From assembly GCA_013911885.1 (NCBI GenBank), contig JACESI010000003.1, positions 277,851-341,850 of the forward strand: a stretch of 64,000 nt of DNA. The letters run 5' to 3'. Under the pieces are notes generated by a model. It was not told the DNA's origin. It saw nothing but the letters and a program-made list of their open reading frames with translations, and searched no databases. The position numbers and the translations under genes are program-made. The DNA comes from Hyphomicrobiales bacterium (lineage in GTDB: Bacteria > Pseudomonadota > Alphaproteobacteria > Rhizobiales > JACESI01). Shown here one piece after another: positions 35,186-44,348 of this stretch (positions are counted from its first letter, which is position 1; each line of letters starts with the position of its first letter).

Positions 35186-36213
35186 AGGTGCACAATGTCG
35201 CCGACCTCGATCTTGAAGCCGTGGCGCACTACCTGGAAACCGCTGTTGCAGGCTTCAGGGGCCCGATTAGTGCGGAGAAATTTGCATCCGGCCAGTCGAA
35301 CCCGACATTTCTGATCCGCTCGGTTCGCGGTTGCCATGTGCTGCGGCGCAAACCGCCGGGGGTTCTCCTCAAATCCGCCCACGCTGTTGAACGCGAATTC
35401 CAGGTGCAGAAGGCGCTTGCGGAAAGCGCGGTGCCGGTCGCGCGGATGATCCATTTATGTGAAGACACAAGCATCATCGGCTCGGCATTTTATCTGATGG
35501 ATCATGTCGAGGGTAGAAATTTCGCCGACGCAACCCTGCCCGATCTGAAGCCGCCGGATCGCGCCGCAATTTTCAGCGAAATGAACCGTGTGCTCGCTGC
35601 ACTCCACGATGTCGACATCGCCCGCGCCGGGCTTTCCGGCTATGGCCCGCCCGGCAATTATTTCGAGCGCCAGATCAGCCGCTGGATCCGGCAATATCGC
35701 GACACCAAGACGGAGCCGCAACCGGATATGGACGCGCTGATTGAAGCGCTGCCGGCGCGCCTGCCCTCCGATGACGGGCAACGCACCCTCGTTCATGGCG
35801 ATTACCGGCTCGACAATATGATTTTTGCGCAGGACAGTGCGGACTGCCTTGCGGTCCTCGATTGGGAATTGTCGACCATCGGCCACCCCTATGCCGATCT
35901 CGCTTCCCTGATCATGCAATGGCAGATGCCCGTGGGCGATGTCGGGCGCGGTCTTGCGGATGTCGATCGCGCGGCTCTCGGCATTCCCTCCGATTCAGAT
36001 TTCATCAGCTGCTATTGTGAAAGACGCAAACTGGCGGAAATTCCGGATTTCGGTTTTTTTCTCGCCTTCTGTTTCTTCCGCATGGCGGCGATCCTGCAAG
36101 GGGTGAAAAAGCGCGCGCTCGATGGCAATGCCTCAAATCCCGAGCATGGCCTGAAAATGGGCGAACATATTCCGGAATTTGCAGCAAAGGGCCGCGCAGC
36201 GCTGGGCGTCTAG
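35182..36213 (+). CDS. Aminoglycoside phosphotransferase-fold kinase, ACAD10/11 partner
   Basis: 343 residues. The kinase catalytic loop is TLVHGDYRLDNMIF and the metal Asp follows in VLDWELSTIGHPYADLASL. The N-terminal part has SGQSNPTFLI and HVLRRKPPG, with the Lys for ATP. This is the phosphotransferase family next to acyl-CoA dehydrogenases; in the human fusion it phosphorylates 4-hydroxyacyl-CoA. The start overlaps the dehydrogenase stop. Its stop overlaps the stop of the convergent Lrp gene. Confidence 0.87.
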   Translation: MKVHNVADLDLEAVAHYLETAVAGFRGPISAEKFASGQSNPTFLIRSVRGCHVLRRKPPGVLLKSAHAVEREFQVQKALAESAVPVARMIHLCEDTSIIGSAFYLMDHVEGRNFADATLPDLKPPDRAAIFSEMNRVLAALHDVDIARAGLSGYGPPGNYFERQISRWIRQYRDTKTEPQPDMDALIEALPARLPSDDGQRTLVHGDYRLDNMIFAQDSADCLAVLDWELSTIGHPYADLASLIMQWQMPVGDVGRGLADVDRAALGIPSDSDFISCYCERRKLAEIPDFGFFLAFCFFRMAAILQGVKKRALDGNASNPEHGLKMGEHIPEFAAKGRAALGV

Positions 36214-36677
36214 ATATGCAGCAGCTTGGCTGGAACCTGTGTCCGGCGACAGACCGTGCGCAGGGCGAAATTGGAATGCACGCGCTCGACGCCCGGCAGC
36301 GTGGTCAGAATGTCATGGTGGATGCGCTCGTAATCCTCGACACCGCCGCATAAAATCCGCAACAGATAATCCGTCTCTCCCGCCATCAGAACGCAATCCA
36401 TGATTTCCGGGTGTTCCAGAACCTTTGCCTCAAAAGCGCTGAGCGTTGCCTGTTGCTGGTCGCGCAGCCGCACCTGAACATAGGTGCTGGTGTGAAAGCC
36501 GATCCTGTCCTCTTTGACGATCGCGGCATAGCGCATGATCGTGCCGTCCTGCTCCAGCGCCTTGACGCGCTTGTGGCAGGCTGAAAGCGACAGGCCGACG
36601 GCGTTGCCCACCTCCTGATAGGACGCGCGCCCATTCTCCTGCAGGTACGATAATATTTTTATGTCAAATTGATCCAT
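36210..36677 (-). CDS. Lrp/AsnC-family transcriptional regulator
   Basis: 155 residues from ATG 36677 (MDQFDIKILSYLQENGRAS); the longer frame to 36740 is less likely. The helix-turn-helix is YQEVGNAVGLSLSACHKRVKALEQDG and the C-terminal RAM domain has VQVRLRDQQQATLSAFEAKV and CVLMAGETDYLLRI. It is divergent from alanine dehydrogenase, a classic arrangement (AldR/ald), so it is expected to sense alanine or another amino acid and to activate ald. Confidence 0.92.
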   Translation of the reverse strand: MDQFDIKILSYLQENGRASYQEVGNAVGLSLSACHKRVKALEQDGTIMRYAAIVKEDRIGFHTSTYVQVRLRDQQQATLSAFEAKVLEHPEIMDCVLMAGETDYLLRILCGGVEDYERIHHDILTTLPGVERVHSNFALRTVCRRTQVPAKLLHI

Positions 36678-36687
36678 GAGACAAAAA

Positions 36688-36714
36688 TTCCGATGAATTT
36701 CAAAAAAATCGGAA
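36688..36714. promoter_or_regulatory. Inverted repeat in lrp-ald intergenic region
   Basis: TTCCGAT (36688-36694) and ATCGGAA (36708-36714) form a perfect 7-bp dyad with a 13-base AT-rich spacer, just upstream of the regulator ATG. It may be an Lrp-type operator. Confidence 0.45.
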
Positions 36715-36811
36715 AACCTCCTGTTCAAGGCCAGTTTCAAACTGAATCTTTCAAAGAATTATCATGCAACCTGCCCTATTCTTCTGATTCAGACAAGGGG
36801 AGGAAAGTTTC

Positions 36812-37921
36812 ATGAAAATCGGTGTACCGAAGGAAATCAAGACCAAGGAGTTTCGCGTCGGCCTGACGCCTGCAAGTGTTGCAGAACTCACCGCGCGGGG
36901 CCAGGAGGTCATGGTCGAGACCGGGGCGGGGCATGGCATTGGCCTCGACGATGACGCCTACAGCGCAGCAGGTGCAAAGATCGCCCTGAGCGCTGCCGAT
37001 ATCTTTGCGGCGGCTGAAATGATCGTGAAGGTGAAAGAGCCGCAACTCAAGGAATGTGCGATGCTAACGCCGCATCACACGCTTTTCACCTATCTTCATC
37101 TTGCTGCCGACAAGCCGCAGGCCGAAGCGCTTTGCAAATCCGGCTGCCTCGCCATTGCCTATGAAACCGTGACAAGCGCCGCCGGAACACTGCCGCTCCT
37201 GCAACCGATGAGCGAAGTCGCGGGCCGCATGTCGGTCCAGATCGGCGCGAACTGCCTGATGAAACCGGCAGGCGGCGAGGGTCTTCTCCTATCCGGTGTT
37301 CCGGGCGTTGCCCCGGCCAAGGTGGTGATCCTCGGCGGTGGCGTCGCTGGCGAAAACGCGCTTCAGATGGCCATGGGCATGCGCGCGGATGTGACGATTT
37401 TCGAACGCAACCTGAAGCGTATTGCCGAACTCGACCGGTCCTATGGCGACCGCGTACGGGTTGCCTATTCGACCGGTGACGCGGTGCGCGAAGCGGTTCT
37501 CGATGCCGATCTCGTCATCGGTGCCGTCCTTATTCCGGGTGCTGCCGCGCCGAAGCTCGTTACCCGTGACATGCTGGCGCGGATGAAAAAGGGCGCGGTT
37601 CTGGTTGACATCGCGATTGATCAGGGTGGCTGCTTCGAAACATCGAAAGCAACGACCCATGATGAGCCGACCTATGTCGTCGATGGTGTGGTGCATTATT
37701 GCGTCGCGAACATGCCGGGTGGCTTTCCGATGACGTCGACCTTCGCGCTCAATAACGCGACGTTGCCTTTCGTGCTGAAACTCGCCGGGGGCGTGGAAGC
37801 AGCCCTCGCAGCCGATCCGCATCTCGCAAACGGCGTCAATGTCTGGAAAGGTGCCGTGACCCATGAAGCCGTGGCCCGTGATCTCGGCATGCCTTACCGC
37901 GCCTTTGAGAAAGCTGTCTGA
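36812..37921 (+). CDS. ald: Alanine dehydrogenase
   Basis: 369 residues. It matches the family from end to end: MKIGVPKEIKTKEFRVGLTP, VKVKEPQLKE, LFTYLHLAADK with the catalytic His, VQIGANCLMKPAGGEG, VVILGGGVAGENAL for NAD and VVHYCVANMPGGFPMTSTFALNNATLPF. The enzyme interconverts L-alanine and pyruvate plus ammonia with NAD+. GGGGAGGAAA precedes ATG. Confidence 0.97.
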   Translation: MKIGVPKEIKTKEFRVGLTPASVAELTARGQEVMVETGAGHGIGLDDDAYSAAGAKIALSAADIFAAAEMIVKVKEPQLKECAMLTPHHTLFTYLHLAADKPQAEALCKSGCLAIAYETVTSAAGTLPLLQPMSEVAGRMSVQIGANCLMKPAGGEGLLLSGVPGVAPAKVVILGGGVAGENALQMAMGMRADVTIFERNLKRIAELDRSYGDRVRVAYSTGDAVREAVLDADLVIGAVLIPGAAAPKLVTRDMLARMKKGAVLVDIAIDQGGCFETSKATTHDEPTYVVDGVVHYCVANMPGGFPMTSTFALNNATLPFVLKLAGGVEAALAADPHLANGVNVWKGAVTHEAVARDLGMPYRAFEKAV

Positions 37922-37929
37922 GAAAGACG

Positions 37930-37958
37930 CCGGCTGCGTGCGCAGGGCACGCAGCCGG
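37930..37958 (+). terminator. Hairpin after ald
   Basis: A 12-bp perfect stem, CCGGCTGCGTGC with GCACGCAGCCGG, around a 5-base loop, 9 bases after the ald stop. The downstream sequence (TATTGTCGTTTC) is only moderately T-rich. Confidence 0.65.
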
Positions 37959-38013
37959 TATTGTCGTTTCACAATTATGGTTCGTTGATCGGCGGTGAGA
38001 GCGCCGATCTCAC

Positions 38014-39474
38014 TCAGTCAGATCGAGTGGCGCTCGATTGTGCCGAAACGCCGCTGATCGATTTCACATCCTGGAACGACCGGATACCCCAGAGACCGGC
38101 TTCGCGGCCGATGCCGGAGGCTTTGACCCCGCCGAAGGCCATGCCCGGTGCGCGGCTCGAGCCGTTGACCTGAACCATCCCGACGCGCAAGAGCCGGGCG
38201 ACCCGATCGGCGCGCTGCGGATCGCCGGTTTGGATATAGCCCGCAAGGCCATAGGGCGTGTTGTTCGCAAGCGCGATAGCCTCAGCTTCGGTCTCGAATG
38301 GGGTAATCGTCAGCACGGGGCCGAAAATTTCCTCCCGGAAGATCGTCATCTCCGGCGTGACATCGGCAAAAACCGTGGGGCACGCGAAAAATCCATCGGG
38401 CAAGCCTTGCGGATGCCCAGTGCCGCCAGCGATCAGCGTCGCGCCTTCGCGGATACCTGAACTGATATAGTTTTGAACCCGCTGATATTGCCTGTCCGAG
38501 ACGAGCGGCCCGAGATGCGCGCCGGGCAGATTTGGGAGCCCGACCGGTGTTGCCTCCGCAGCCGCACGGGAAGCTTCGATCACAGCGTCATAAATCGAGC
38601 GCTCCACAAGCATCCGTGAGGCGGCATTGCAGGACTGGCCTGCATTGCGGAAGCAATGCGCCACACCTTGGCGGACGGCGGTTTCAACATCGCAGTCCGC
38701 AAACAGAAGGTTCGCCGATTTACCACCCAGTTCAAGGATCGTCCGCTTGAAGTCGCGCGCGGCCTGAACGGCGATGGCGCATCCGACTTCCGTCGAGCCT
38801 GTAAAGGAAATGATGTCGACACCTGGATGGGCAACCAGCGCCTCGCCGGTTTCCCCGTCGCCAATGAGAAGGCGGAAAACCCCGTCAGGAAGACCGGTCT
38901 CTCTCATACAGCAATCGAAGAGCGCGGCCGTTTCAGCGGCGAGTTCGGATGGTTTGAGCACGATGGTGCATCCAGCGATCAGCGCGCCTGCGACCTTCAG
39001 CACGACCTGATTAAGCGGCCAGTTCCACGGCGTGATCAGGGCTGCAACCCCGACGGGCTCATAGCGGCTTCGGTGCTCTGGCAGATCGGCTGCGACGGCA
39101 AGATCCGCAGCCATCGCCGTCGCAGCTCTAAGGGTGGCGCCAATATGCGAAAGCGCTGCGTCCACCTGATGCGCGCGGGCAAAATCGATGGGCGATCCGA
39201 TCTCGTGTGAAATCGTTCTGGCAAAATCCTCATGCCGGGCGCGAACTGCATCGCGCAGCAATTCCAGCGCCCGGATGCGGGTGGCAATCGGGCTGTCGCG
39301 CCAGCCCTGATCAAAGGCCGCGCGTGCCGCCTCGACGGCGCGGGTAACATCGCTGGGCTGAGCAAGCGCAAGCGGCGGGCGCGGCAAACCCGTTGCCGGA
39401 TCGTCACGCGCGAAAAGGCGAGCCGCAACCGCAGCCGCGCCAGATGTCTCGATCTCGGTGAAGTTGTGTTTCAT
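38014..39474 (-). CDS. NAD(P)-dependent aldehyde dehydrogenase
   Basis: About 486 residues from ATG 39474 (MKHNFTEIETSG); the frame is open to 39516. Motifs are ALITPWNWPLNQ, IVLKPSELAAETA, FTGSTEVG, the general base in LELGGKSANLLF, the nucleophile in NAGQSCNAASRM and EEIFGPVLTI. It oxidises an aldehyde to an acid. It begins 53 bases after bhcD on the same strand, so it may belong to the bhc operon and supply the cycle, for example through glycolaldehyde to glycolate. That link is inference. Confidence 0.88.
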   Translation of the reverse strand: MKHNFTEIETSGAAAVAARLFARDDPATGLPRPPLALAQPSDVTRAVEAARAAFDQGWRDSPIATRIRALELLRDAVRARHEDFARTISHEIGSPIDFARAHQVDAALSHIGATLRAATAMAADLAVAADLPEHRSRYEPVGVAALITPWNWPLNQVVLKVAGALIAGCTIVLKPSELAAETAALFDCCMRETGLPDGVFRLLIGDGETGEALVAHPGVDIISFTGSTEVGCAIAVQAARDFKRTILELGGKSANLLFADCDVETAVRQGVAHCFRNAGQSCNAASRMLVERSIYDAVIEASRAAAEATPVGLPNLPGAHLGPLVSDRQYQRVQNYISSGIREGATLIAGGTGHPQGLPDGFFACPTVFADVTPEMTIFREEIFGPVLTITPFETEAEAIALANNTPYGLAGYIQTGDPQRADRVARLLRVGMVQVNGSSRAPGMAFGGVKASGIGREAGLWGIRSFQDVKSISGVSAQSSATRSD

Positions 39475-39527
39475 GGCCTTATGATGAGATCGCGGACCGG
39501 GCGCGGCAAGGTCCACTTTCTCAGCTG

Positions 39528-40511
39528 TCAGAGGCTCACCATCGGAACATTGCCTTCTTTGAGGGCAAGTTCGACAGCAGCGGAAGCAACCGCAAGATCT
39601 TGCAGCCCGACGCCGGTGCCATCGAAAAGCGTGATCTCCTCAGCGCTTGAGCGGCCCTTGTGCGTCTTGTTGATGACGGCACCGATCGGTGTGATATCCG
39701 ATTCCTTGATCAGGCCTTTCTGGATGGCATGCTGGCATTCGCCGATCGTGATCGATTGAGCGATTTCGTCGGCAAAGACCGTTGCCGCGGCAACGAGTGC
39801 GGGATCGACTTCCTGCTTGCCCTTTGTATCGGTTCCCATGCAGGCAATGTGGGTTCCGGGCTTGACCCATTCCTTCATGAGAAGCGGCTCATGGGCGGAG
39901 GTGATCGTGATGATCACATCCGACATGCGGCCCAGCGTCTCGCGGTCCACCGCTTCAAACGGCAGACCCGCCTCGCTCGCAACGGTTTCCAGCGTTTTCA
40001 GCATGGATGGCTCGATGTTCCAGCCGACGATTTTCTCGAATTTCATCTGTTCAAGTGCGGCGCGAAGCTGAAACGCCGACTGGTGACCCGCGCCGACCAT
40101 GCCGATGACTTTCGAATCCTTGCGCGCGAGATGGGCAATCGAAACGGAGCTTGCCGCCGCGGTGCGCACCGCCGTCAGATAGTTGCCGCCAACGAGCGCC
40201 TTGAGCTGGCCCGTATCCGGGTTAAAGAGCATCACGGTTGACTGGTGGTTGGTGAGGCCCTTAGACATGTTGCCCGGCCAGTAGCCGCCGGATTTCACGC
40301 CGAGGGCAAGCCCTGCGCGGTCAAAGCCGGATTTGAAGCCGTAAAGCGCATCCGCATAACCGATTGCTTCGCGCACGACCGGAAAGTTATAGGCATCGCC
40401 CCGCGCCATGGCGGCGAACACCGCCTCCACCGCGTCAAAGGCAGCCGCACGACTGATCACTTTTTTACAGGTTTCTTCTGATACAATCGCAATCGAGCCG
40501 CTGGCTGTCAC
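39528..40511 (-). CDS. bhcD: Iminosuccinate reductase of the beta-hydroxyaspartate cycle (ornithine cyclodeaminase/mu-crystallin fold)
   Basis: 327 residues from GTG 40511, preceded by AAGGAA. It has the OCD/mu-crystallin pattern: VGAGHQSAFQLRAAL for NAD(P), GNYLTAVRTAAASSVSIAHLA and HIACMGTDTKGKQEVDP. In Paracoccus denitrificans BhcD reduces iminosuccinate to aspartate, the last step of the cycle. The name rests on the family together with the complete neighbour set in the published order. Confidence 0.9.
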   Translation of the reverse strand: MTASGSIAIVSEETCKKVISRAAAFDAVEAVFAAMARGDAYNFPVVREAIGYADALYGFKSGFDRAGLALGVKSGGYWPGNMSKGLTNHQSTVMLFNPDTGQLKALVGGNYLTAVRTAAASSVSIAHLARKDSKVIGMVGAGHQSAFQLRAALEQMKFEKIVGWNIEPSMLKTLETVASEAGLPFEAVDRETLGRMSDVIITITSAHEPLLMKEWVKPGTHIACMGTDTKGKQEVDPALVAAATVFADEIAQSITIGECQHAIQKGLIKESDITPIGAVINKTHKGRSSAEEITLFDGTGVGLQDLAVASAAVELALKEGNVPMVSL

Positions 40512-40683
40512 TTGACGTTCCTTTTTACTCTACTTCGGTCTTCCGGGGTTTCTAGTGGTTCGCCCGAAACAAAACAGTCCGACTTCAATCGGGTTGTTTT
40601 GTTGAGGAAAAGCGAACCCTTTCAAAGAGTTGAGCTGGTGGATCGGCCCGACTTTTAGGGTTCGAAAAGTCGGAGTCAATCCA
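40512..40683 (-). other. Structured spacer between bhcC and bhcD
   Basis: Several nested dyads fill this 172-base transcribed spacer: GTGGAT/ATCCAC (40638-40643, 40679-40684) around CCGACTTTT/AAAAGTCGG (40648-40656, 40665-40673), and GGTTCGC/GCGAACC (40557-40563, 40612-40618) around AACAAAACA/TGTTTTGTT (40568-40576, 40595-40603). It fits an intergenic palindromic repeat element or an RNA-processing site. Confidence 0.7.
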
Positions 40684-41847
40684 CTAGTATGCTTTACCAC
40701 GCGCAGTGATCGGCCAGATTTTCTCGACCTTGCCATTGCGCACACCAACATACCAGTCATGAACGTTGCATGTCGGGTCGCAGTGACCGGGAACGAGACG
40801 GAGTTTCTCGTTGATCGCGAGAACGCCCTTCTCATCGGCGATCACGCCGTGTTCGTCAGAGCATTTGACATATTTCACGTCGTCACGCCCGAAGATCACC
40901 GGCAGGCCGCTGTCAACCGACTGGGCTTTCAGGCCGGCGTCGCATATGGCCTTGTCGGCTTTGGCGTGGCTCATGACAGAAGTCAGGATGAAAAGCGCGT
41001 TTTTCCATTCGTTCTGGTCGATGCGCTTGCCATCCTTGTCAAGTATGCGGCCGTAATCGGCGTCCATGAAGGCGTAGGAACCGCACTGCAACTCGTTATA
41101 GACGCCGGACGTGCTTTCAAAATAATAGCTGCCGGTGCCGCCGCCGCCGACGATATCGCACTCGATGCCTTCGGCTTTCAGCATTTCAACCGTCTTGCGC
41201 ACCATGTCGACCGCAATGTCGAGTTTCGCTTTGCGGTCTTCATAAAGGTCCATGTGCTGCATCGCGCCCTGATAAGCCTGAATGCCGGCAAATTTGACGC
41301 CTTCTGCCGCCTCAAGTGCTTTCGCGATATCGACAACCGGCTGGCCGGCCTGCACGCCGCAACGTCCTGCGCCGCAATCGATTTCAACCAGAACCTCGAT
41401 TTCGGTGCCGTGTTTCACGGCAGCAGCGCTGAGATCGGCGACATTGTTGATATCGTCGATGCAGCAGATGGTGCGTGCGCCGAGTTTCGGAATGCGGGCA
41501 AGCCGGTCGATTTTGGCCGGATCGCGCACCTGATTGGAAACGAGCACATCTTTGATGCCCGCGCGCGCGAAGGCCTCGGCCTCCGAGACTTTCTGGCAGC
41601 AGACGCCAACAGCTTTTCCGACCTCGATCTGATAATGGGCGACATCGGCCGATTTGTGCATCTTGCCATGGACCCGGTGACGCATGCCATGGGCCGCGCA
41701 ATAATCGCGCATCTTGGCCACGTTCCACTCGAAGGCGTCGAGATCAACGATCAGGCAGGGTGTCTGGATATCGGCTTCATTCATGCCGACGGCTGCCGGA
41801 ATGTCATAACCGACTTCCAGTTCGTCAAGTTTTGTGACTGCGTTCAT
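40684..41847 (-). CDS. bhcC: Beta-hydroxyaspartate aldolase (D-threonine aldolase/DSD1 family)
   Basis: About 387 residues from ATG 41847, nine bases after AGGAG; an earlier ATG at 41856 abuts that site. It is a fold-type III PLP enzyme: TPCLIVDLDAFEWNV, RVHGKMHKSADVAHYQ with the PLP Lys, VEIDCGAGRCGV, VGGGGTGSYYFE and the metal-binding PGHCDPTCNVHDW. BhcC joins glyoxylate and glycine into (2R,3S)-beta-hydroxyaspartate. It lies between bhcB and bhcD as in P. denitrificans. Confidence 0.93.
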   Translation of the reverse strand: MNAVTKLDELEVGYDIPAAVGMNEADIQTPCLIVDLDAFEWNVAKMRDYCAAHGMRHRVHGKMHKSADVAHYQIEVGKAVGVCCQKVSEAEAFARAGIKDVLVSNQVRDPAKIDRLARIPKLGARTICCIDDINNVADLSAAAVKHGTEIEVLVEIDCGAGRCGVQAGQPVVDIAKALEAAEGVKFAGIQAYQGAMQHMDLYEDRKAKLDIAVDMVRKTVEMLKAEGIECDIVGGGGTGSYYFESTSGVYNELQCGSYAFMDADYGRILDKDGKRIDQNEWKNALFILTSVMSHAKADKAICDAGLKAQSVDSGLPVIFGRDDVKYVKCSDEHGVIADEKGVLAINEKLRLVPGHCDPTCNVHDWYVGVRNGKVEKIWPITARGKAY

Positions 41848-41868
41848 AATCTTCATCTCCTAATTGTT

Positions 41869-42849
41869 TCAGCTTGCCATCCAGGGCAGTTTGTTGAGGT
41901 CCACATTGCCGCCGGTGACAATCACGCCAACCCGTTTTCCGGCAAAGATTTCCTTGTTCTTGATGATTGTTGCAAGGGGCACCGCGCAGGATGGCTCCAT
42001 GACAATCTTCATACGCTGCCATGTCAAATACATGGCATCGATGATTTCCTGCTCTGTCGCCACCAGAATGTCTTCGACATGATTGGAAACGAAATGCCAG
42101 GTCAATTCCTTGAGTGGCACTTTGAGCCCGTCTGCAATCGTGCTCGGCGCATCGTCGGCTATGATATGGCCTGCCTTGAAGGAACGATAGGCATCATCCG
42201 CATTTTTTGGCTCTGCGGCGTAGATCTTGATCTGCGGGGCAATGTTGGACAATGTGAGGCAAGTGCCCGACACCATGCCACCGCCGCCGATCGGGGCAAT
42301 CACCGCATCGAGACCTTCAATGTCTTCGACCAGTTCCTTCGAACAGGTACCCTGACCCGCGATGACGCGCGGATCGTTGTAGGGGTGGACGAATTCCGCG
42401 CCGCTTTTGGCAACCACTTCCGCAAAAACCGCCTCACGCGAGGATGTGCTTGGCTCGCATTCGACAATTGTCCCGCCATAGCCGCGAACAGCGGCCTTTT
42501 TCGCTTCCGGTGCCGTGCGCGGCATCACGACTGTGCAGGGAATGCCGCGTCGTCCTGCTGCATAGGAAAGCGACAGGGCGTGGTTGCCGGACGAATGGGT
42601 TGCGACGCCAATCGACGCTTTTTCCTCGTCAAGCCCAAACACGGCGTTGCAGGCGCCTCTGACCTTGAAGGCGCCCGCTTTCTGAAAGTTCTCACACTTG
42701 AAGAAAAGCTCGGCCCCCGTGAGGTCATTCATGAAACTCGAGGTGAGAACCGGTGTTCGATGAATATAGGGACGCACACGCTCATGCGCTTTGATCACAT
42801 CATCATAGGTCGGGATGACCAGATCACCGGTATTCGTTTTTAGATTCAT
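41869..42849 (-). CDS. bhcB: Beta-hydroxyaspartate dehydratase (serine/threonine dehydratase family)
   Basis: 326 residues from ATG 42849, which has AGGAAAG upstream. It is a fold-type II PLP enzyme: FFKCENFQKAGAFKVRGA with the PLP Lys, THSSGNHALSLSYAA, PIGGGGMVSG and VIVTGGNVDL. BhcB removes water from beta-hydroxyaspartate to give iminosuccinate. Alone it would be annotated threonine dehydratase; the flanking bhcA, bhcC, bhcD and bhcR decide the call. Confidence 0.93.
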   Translation of the reverse strand: MNLKTNTGDLVIPTYDDVIKAHERVRPYIHRTPVLTSSFMNDLTGAELFFKCENFQKAGAFKVRGACNAVFGLDEEKASIGVATHSSGNHALSLSYAAGRRGIPCTVVMPRTAPEAKKAAVRGYGGTIVECEPSTSSREAVFAEVVAKSGAEFVHPYNDPRVIAGQGTCSKELVEDIEGLDAVIAPIGGGGMVSGTCLTLSNIAPQIKIYAAEPKNADDAYRSFKAGHIIADDAPSTIADGLKVPLKELTWHFVSNHVEDILVATEQEIIDAMYLTWQRMKIVMEPSCAVPLATIIKNKEIFAGKRVGVIVTGGNVDLNKLPWMAS

Positions 42850-42920
42850 GAAATGTGCTTTCCTGCTTTGTCGTGTCTTCGTTGAAGCATGAGGTTCGGC
42901 CTGCGCCACGAAAGTGGCGG

Positions 42921-44123
42921 TCAGGCCGCTTCCGCCGCAACAACCGATTCGATCTGTTTTGCGGAGGTGCGGTAATATTCGCACGCCGCGGTGATGCCTG
43001 CGCCGCGATTGAAGCGGATCCCGAGATCAGCCATGACCATTTCCGCGGTCGCGATACCGGACAATGCCATAACATCCGTCATGCTGCCAAGATGGCCGAT
43101 GCGGAAGACCTTGCCGGCAACTTCGCCAAGACCGACGCCGAACGCGACACCATATTTTTTCGCAGCATGGGTGACGATCTTGCCCGCATCAAACTCTTTC
43201 GGAACGAGGATCGCGCTCACCGTGTCCGAATAAAGCCGCTCTTCCTTCGCGCAAAGCTGGAGACCCCAGGCTTTGGTCGCGCGGCGAACGCCTTCGGCGA
43301 TGCGGTAATGACGGGCGAAAACATTGTGCAGTCCTTCCGCCTCGATCATTTCGATCGATTTCTGCAAGGCGCGCAACAGGGTGACCGGCGGCGTATAGGG
43401 GAAGCTGCCTTTGTTATTTGCGGTGATCATGTCGCGGAAATCGAGGAAGCAGCGAGCGCATTTTGCGCTGTCCATGGCGGCGAGCGCTTTCGGGCTGATG
43501 CCGAGAATGCACAGACCGGCGGGCAGCATGAAGCCTTTCTGCGAACCGGTCACGGCAAGATCAACGCCCCATTCGTCCATTCGGAAATCCATCGATGCGA
43601 TCGAGCTGACGCCGTCAACCATGAAAAGCGCCGGGTGGCCGGTCTTGTCGAGCACCTTGCGAACGCCGCCGATGTCGCTGCGAACGCCAGTTGCCGTCTC
43701 GTTGTGGGTTGCGAGAACAGCCTTGATCTCGTGGTTCTTGTCTGCGGCGAGAACACGCTCGTATTCCCCGAGCGGCAGACCTTCGCCCCATGGCGCTTCA
43801 ACGATCACGACGTCAAGGCCGTGGCGCTGGCACAGATCGATCCAGCGATGCGAGAACATGCCATGACGGGCGGCAAGAATTTTGTCGCCGGGCGACAGCG
43901 TGTTGGTGATTGCTGCTTCCCAGCCGCCGGTGCCGGTTGCCGGGAAAATCACGACTTCGCCGGACGTCATTTTGAGAATGCGCTTCAAGCCGTCGCGGAG
44001 CGGTGTGAACATGGTCACGAATGTTTCGCTGCGATGATCCATTGATGGAAAATCAAGCGCGCGGCGCAGTTCTTCAGGAATGTTGGTCGGGCCTGGAATG
44101 AAAATTGGATTCTGCAAGGACAT
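42921..44123 (-). CDS. bhcA: Aspartate-glyoxylate aminotransferase (class V)
   Basis: 400 residues from ATG 44123 with GAGGAG in front; the frame is open upstream without support. Class V aminotransferase motifs: IPGPTNIPEELRRALDFPSMDHRS, FPATGTGGWEAAITNTLSPGD, MVDGVSSIASMDFRMDEWGVD and the PLP Lys in TGSQKGFMLPAGL. BhcA transfers the amino group of aspartate to glyoxylate, giving oxaloacetate and glycine. It is the first gene of the bhc operon, divergent from bhcR. Confidence 0.94.
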   Translation of the reverse strand: MSLQNPIFIPGPTNIPEELRRALDFPSMDHRSETFVTMFTPLRDGLKRILKMTSGEVVIFPATGTGGWEAAITNTLSPGDKILAARHGMFSHRWIDLCQRHGLDVVIVEAPWGEGLPLGEYERVLAADKNHEIKAVLATHNETATGVRSDIGGVRKVLDKTGHPALFMVDGVSSIASMDFRMDEWGVDLAVTGSQKGFMLPAGLCILGISPKALAAMDSAKCARCFLDFRDMITANNKGSFPYTPPVTLLRALQKSIEMIEAEGLHNVFARHYRIAEGVRRATKAWGLQLCAKEERLYSDTVSAILVPKEFDAGKIVTHAAKKYGVAFGVGLGEVAGKVFRIGHLGSMTDVMALSGIATAEMVMADLGIRFNRGAGITAACEYYRTSAKQIESVVAAEAA

Positions 44124-44348
44124 GGGTTGTCTCCTCTTTTCACAGGTTTGACCGGCTATCCATTTCCCATTGTTGCGGGCTGGGTTGCGAACGGGTGTGC
44201 CGGACCTGTGTTCTATCGCCAAACTATGGAAGGGCACATCGGTTTGCAATTTTTCCGAAAATGTTTTTCATTTTTCGAATTCCCAGTTTAGATTATTGAA
44301 AAAAATGAAGAATTTGGTTTTTCAGTTTTTGAATTGATTTTCAACGTT

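Noticed and set aside
40630..42843. Plus-strand open frame of 737 codons opposite bhcC and bhcB
   Set aside because: It is antisense to two genes with full catalytic motifs; its product is rich in His, Asp and Arg with no domain. It reflects the GC-rich codon pattern of the real genes.
42855..44045. Plus-strand open frame of 396 codons opposite bhcA
   Set aside because: Shadow of bhcA, whose aminotransferase motifs are intact on the other strand.
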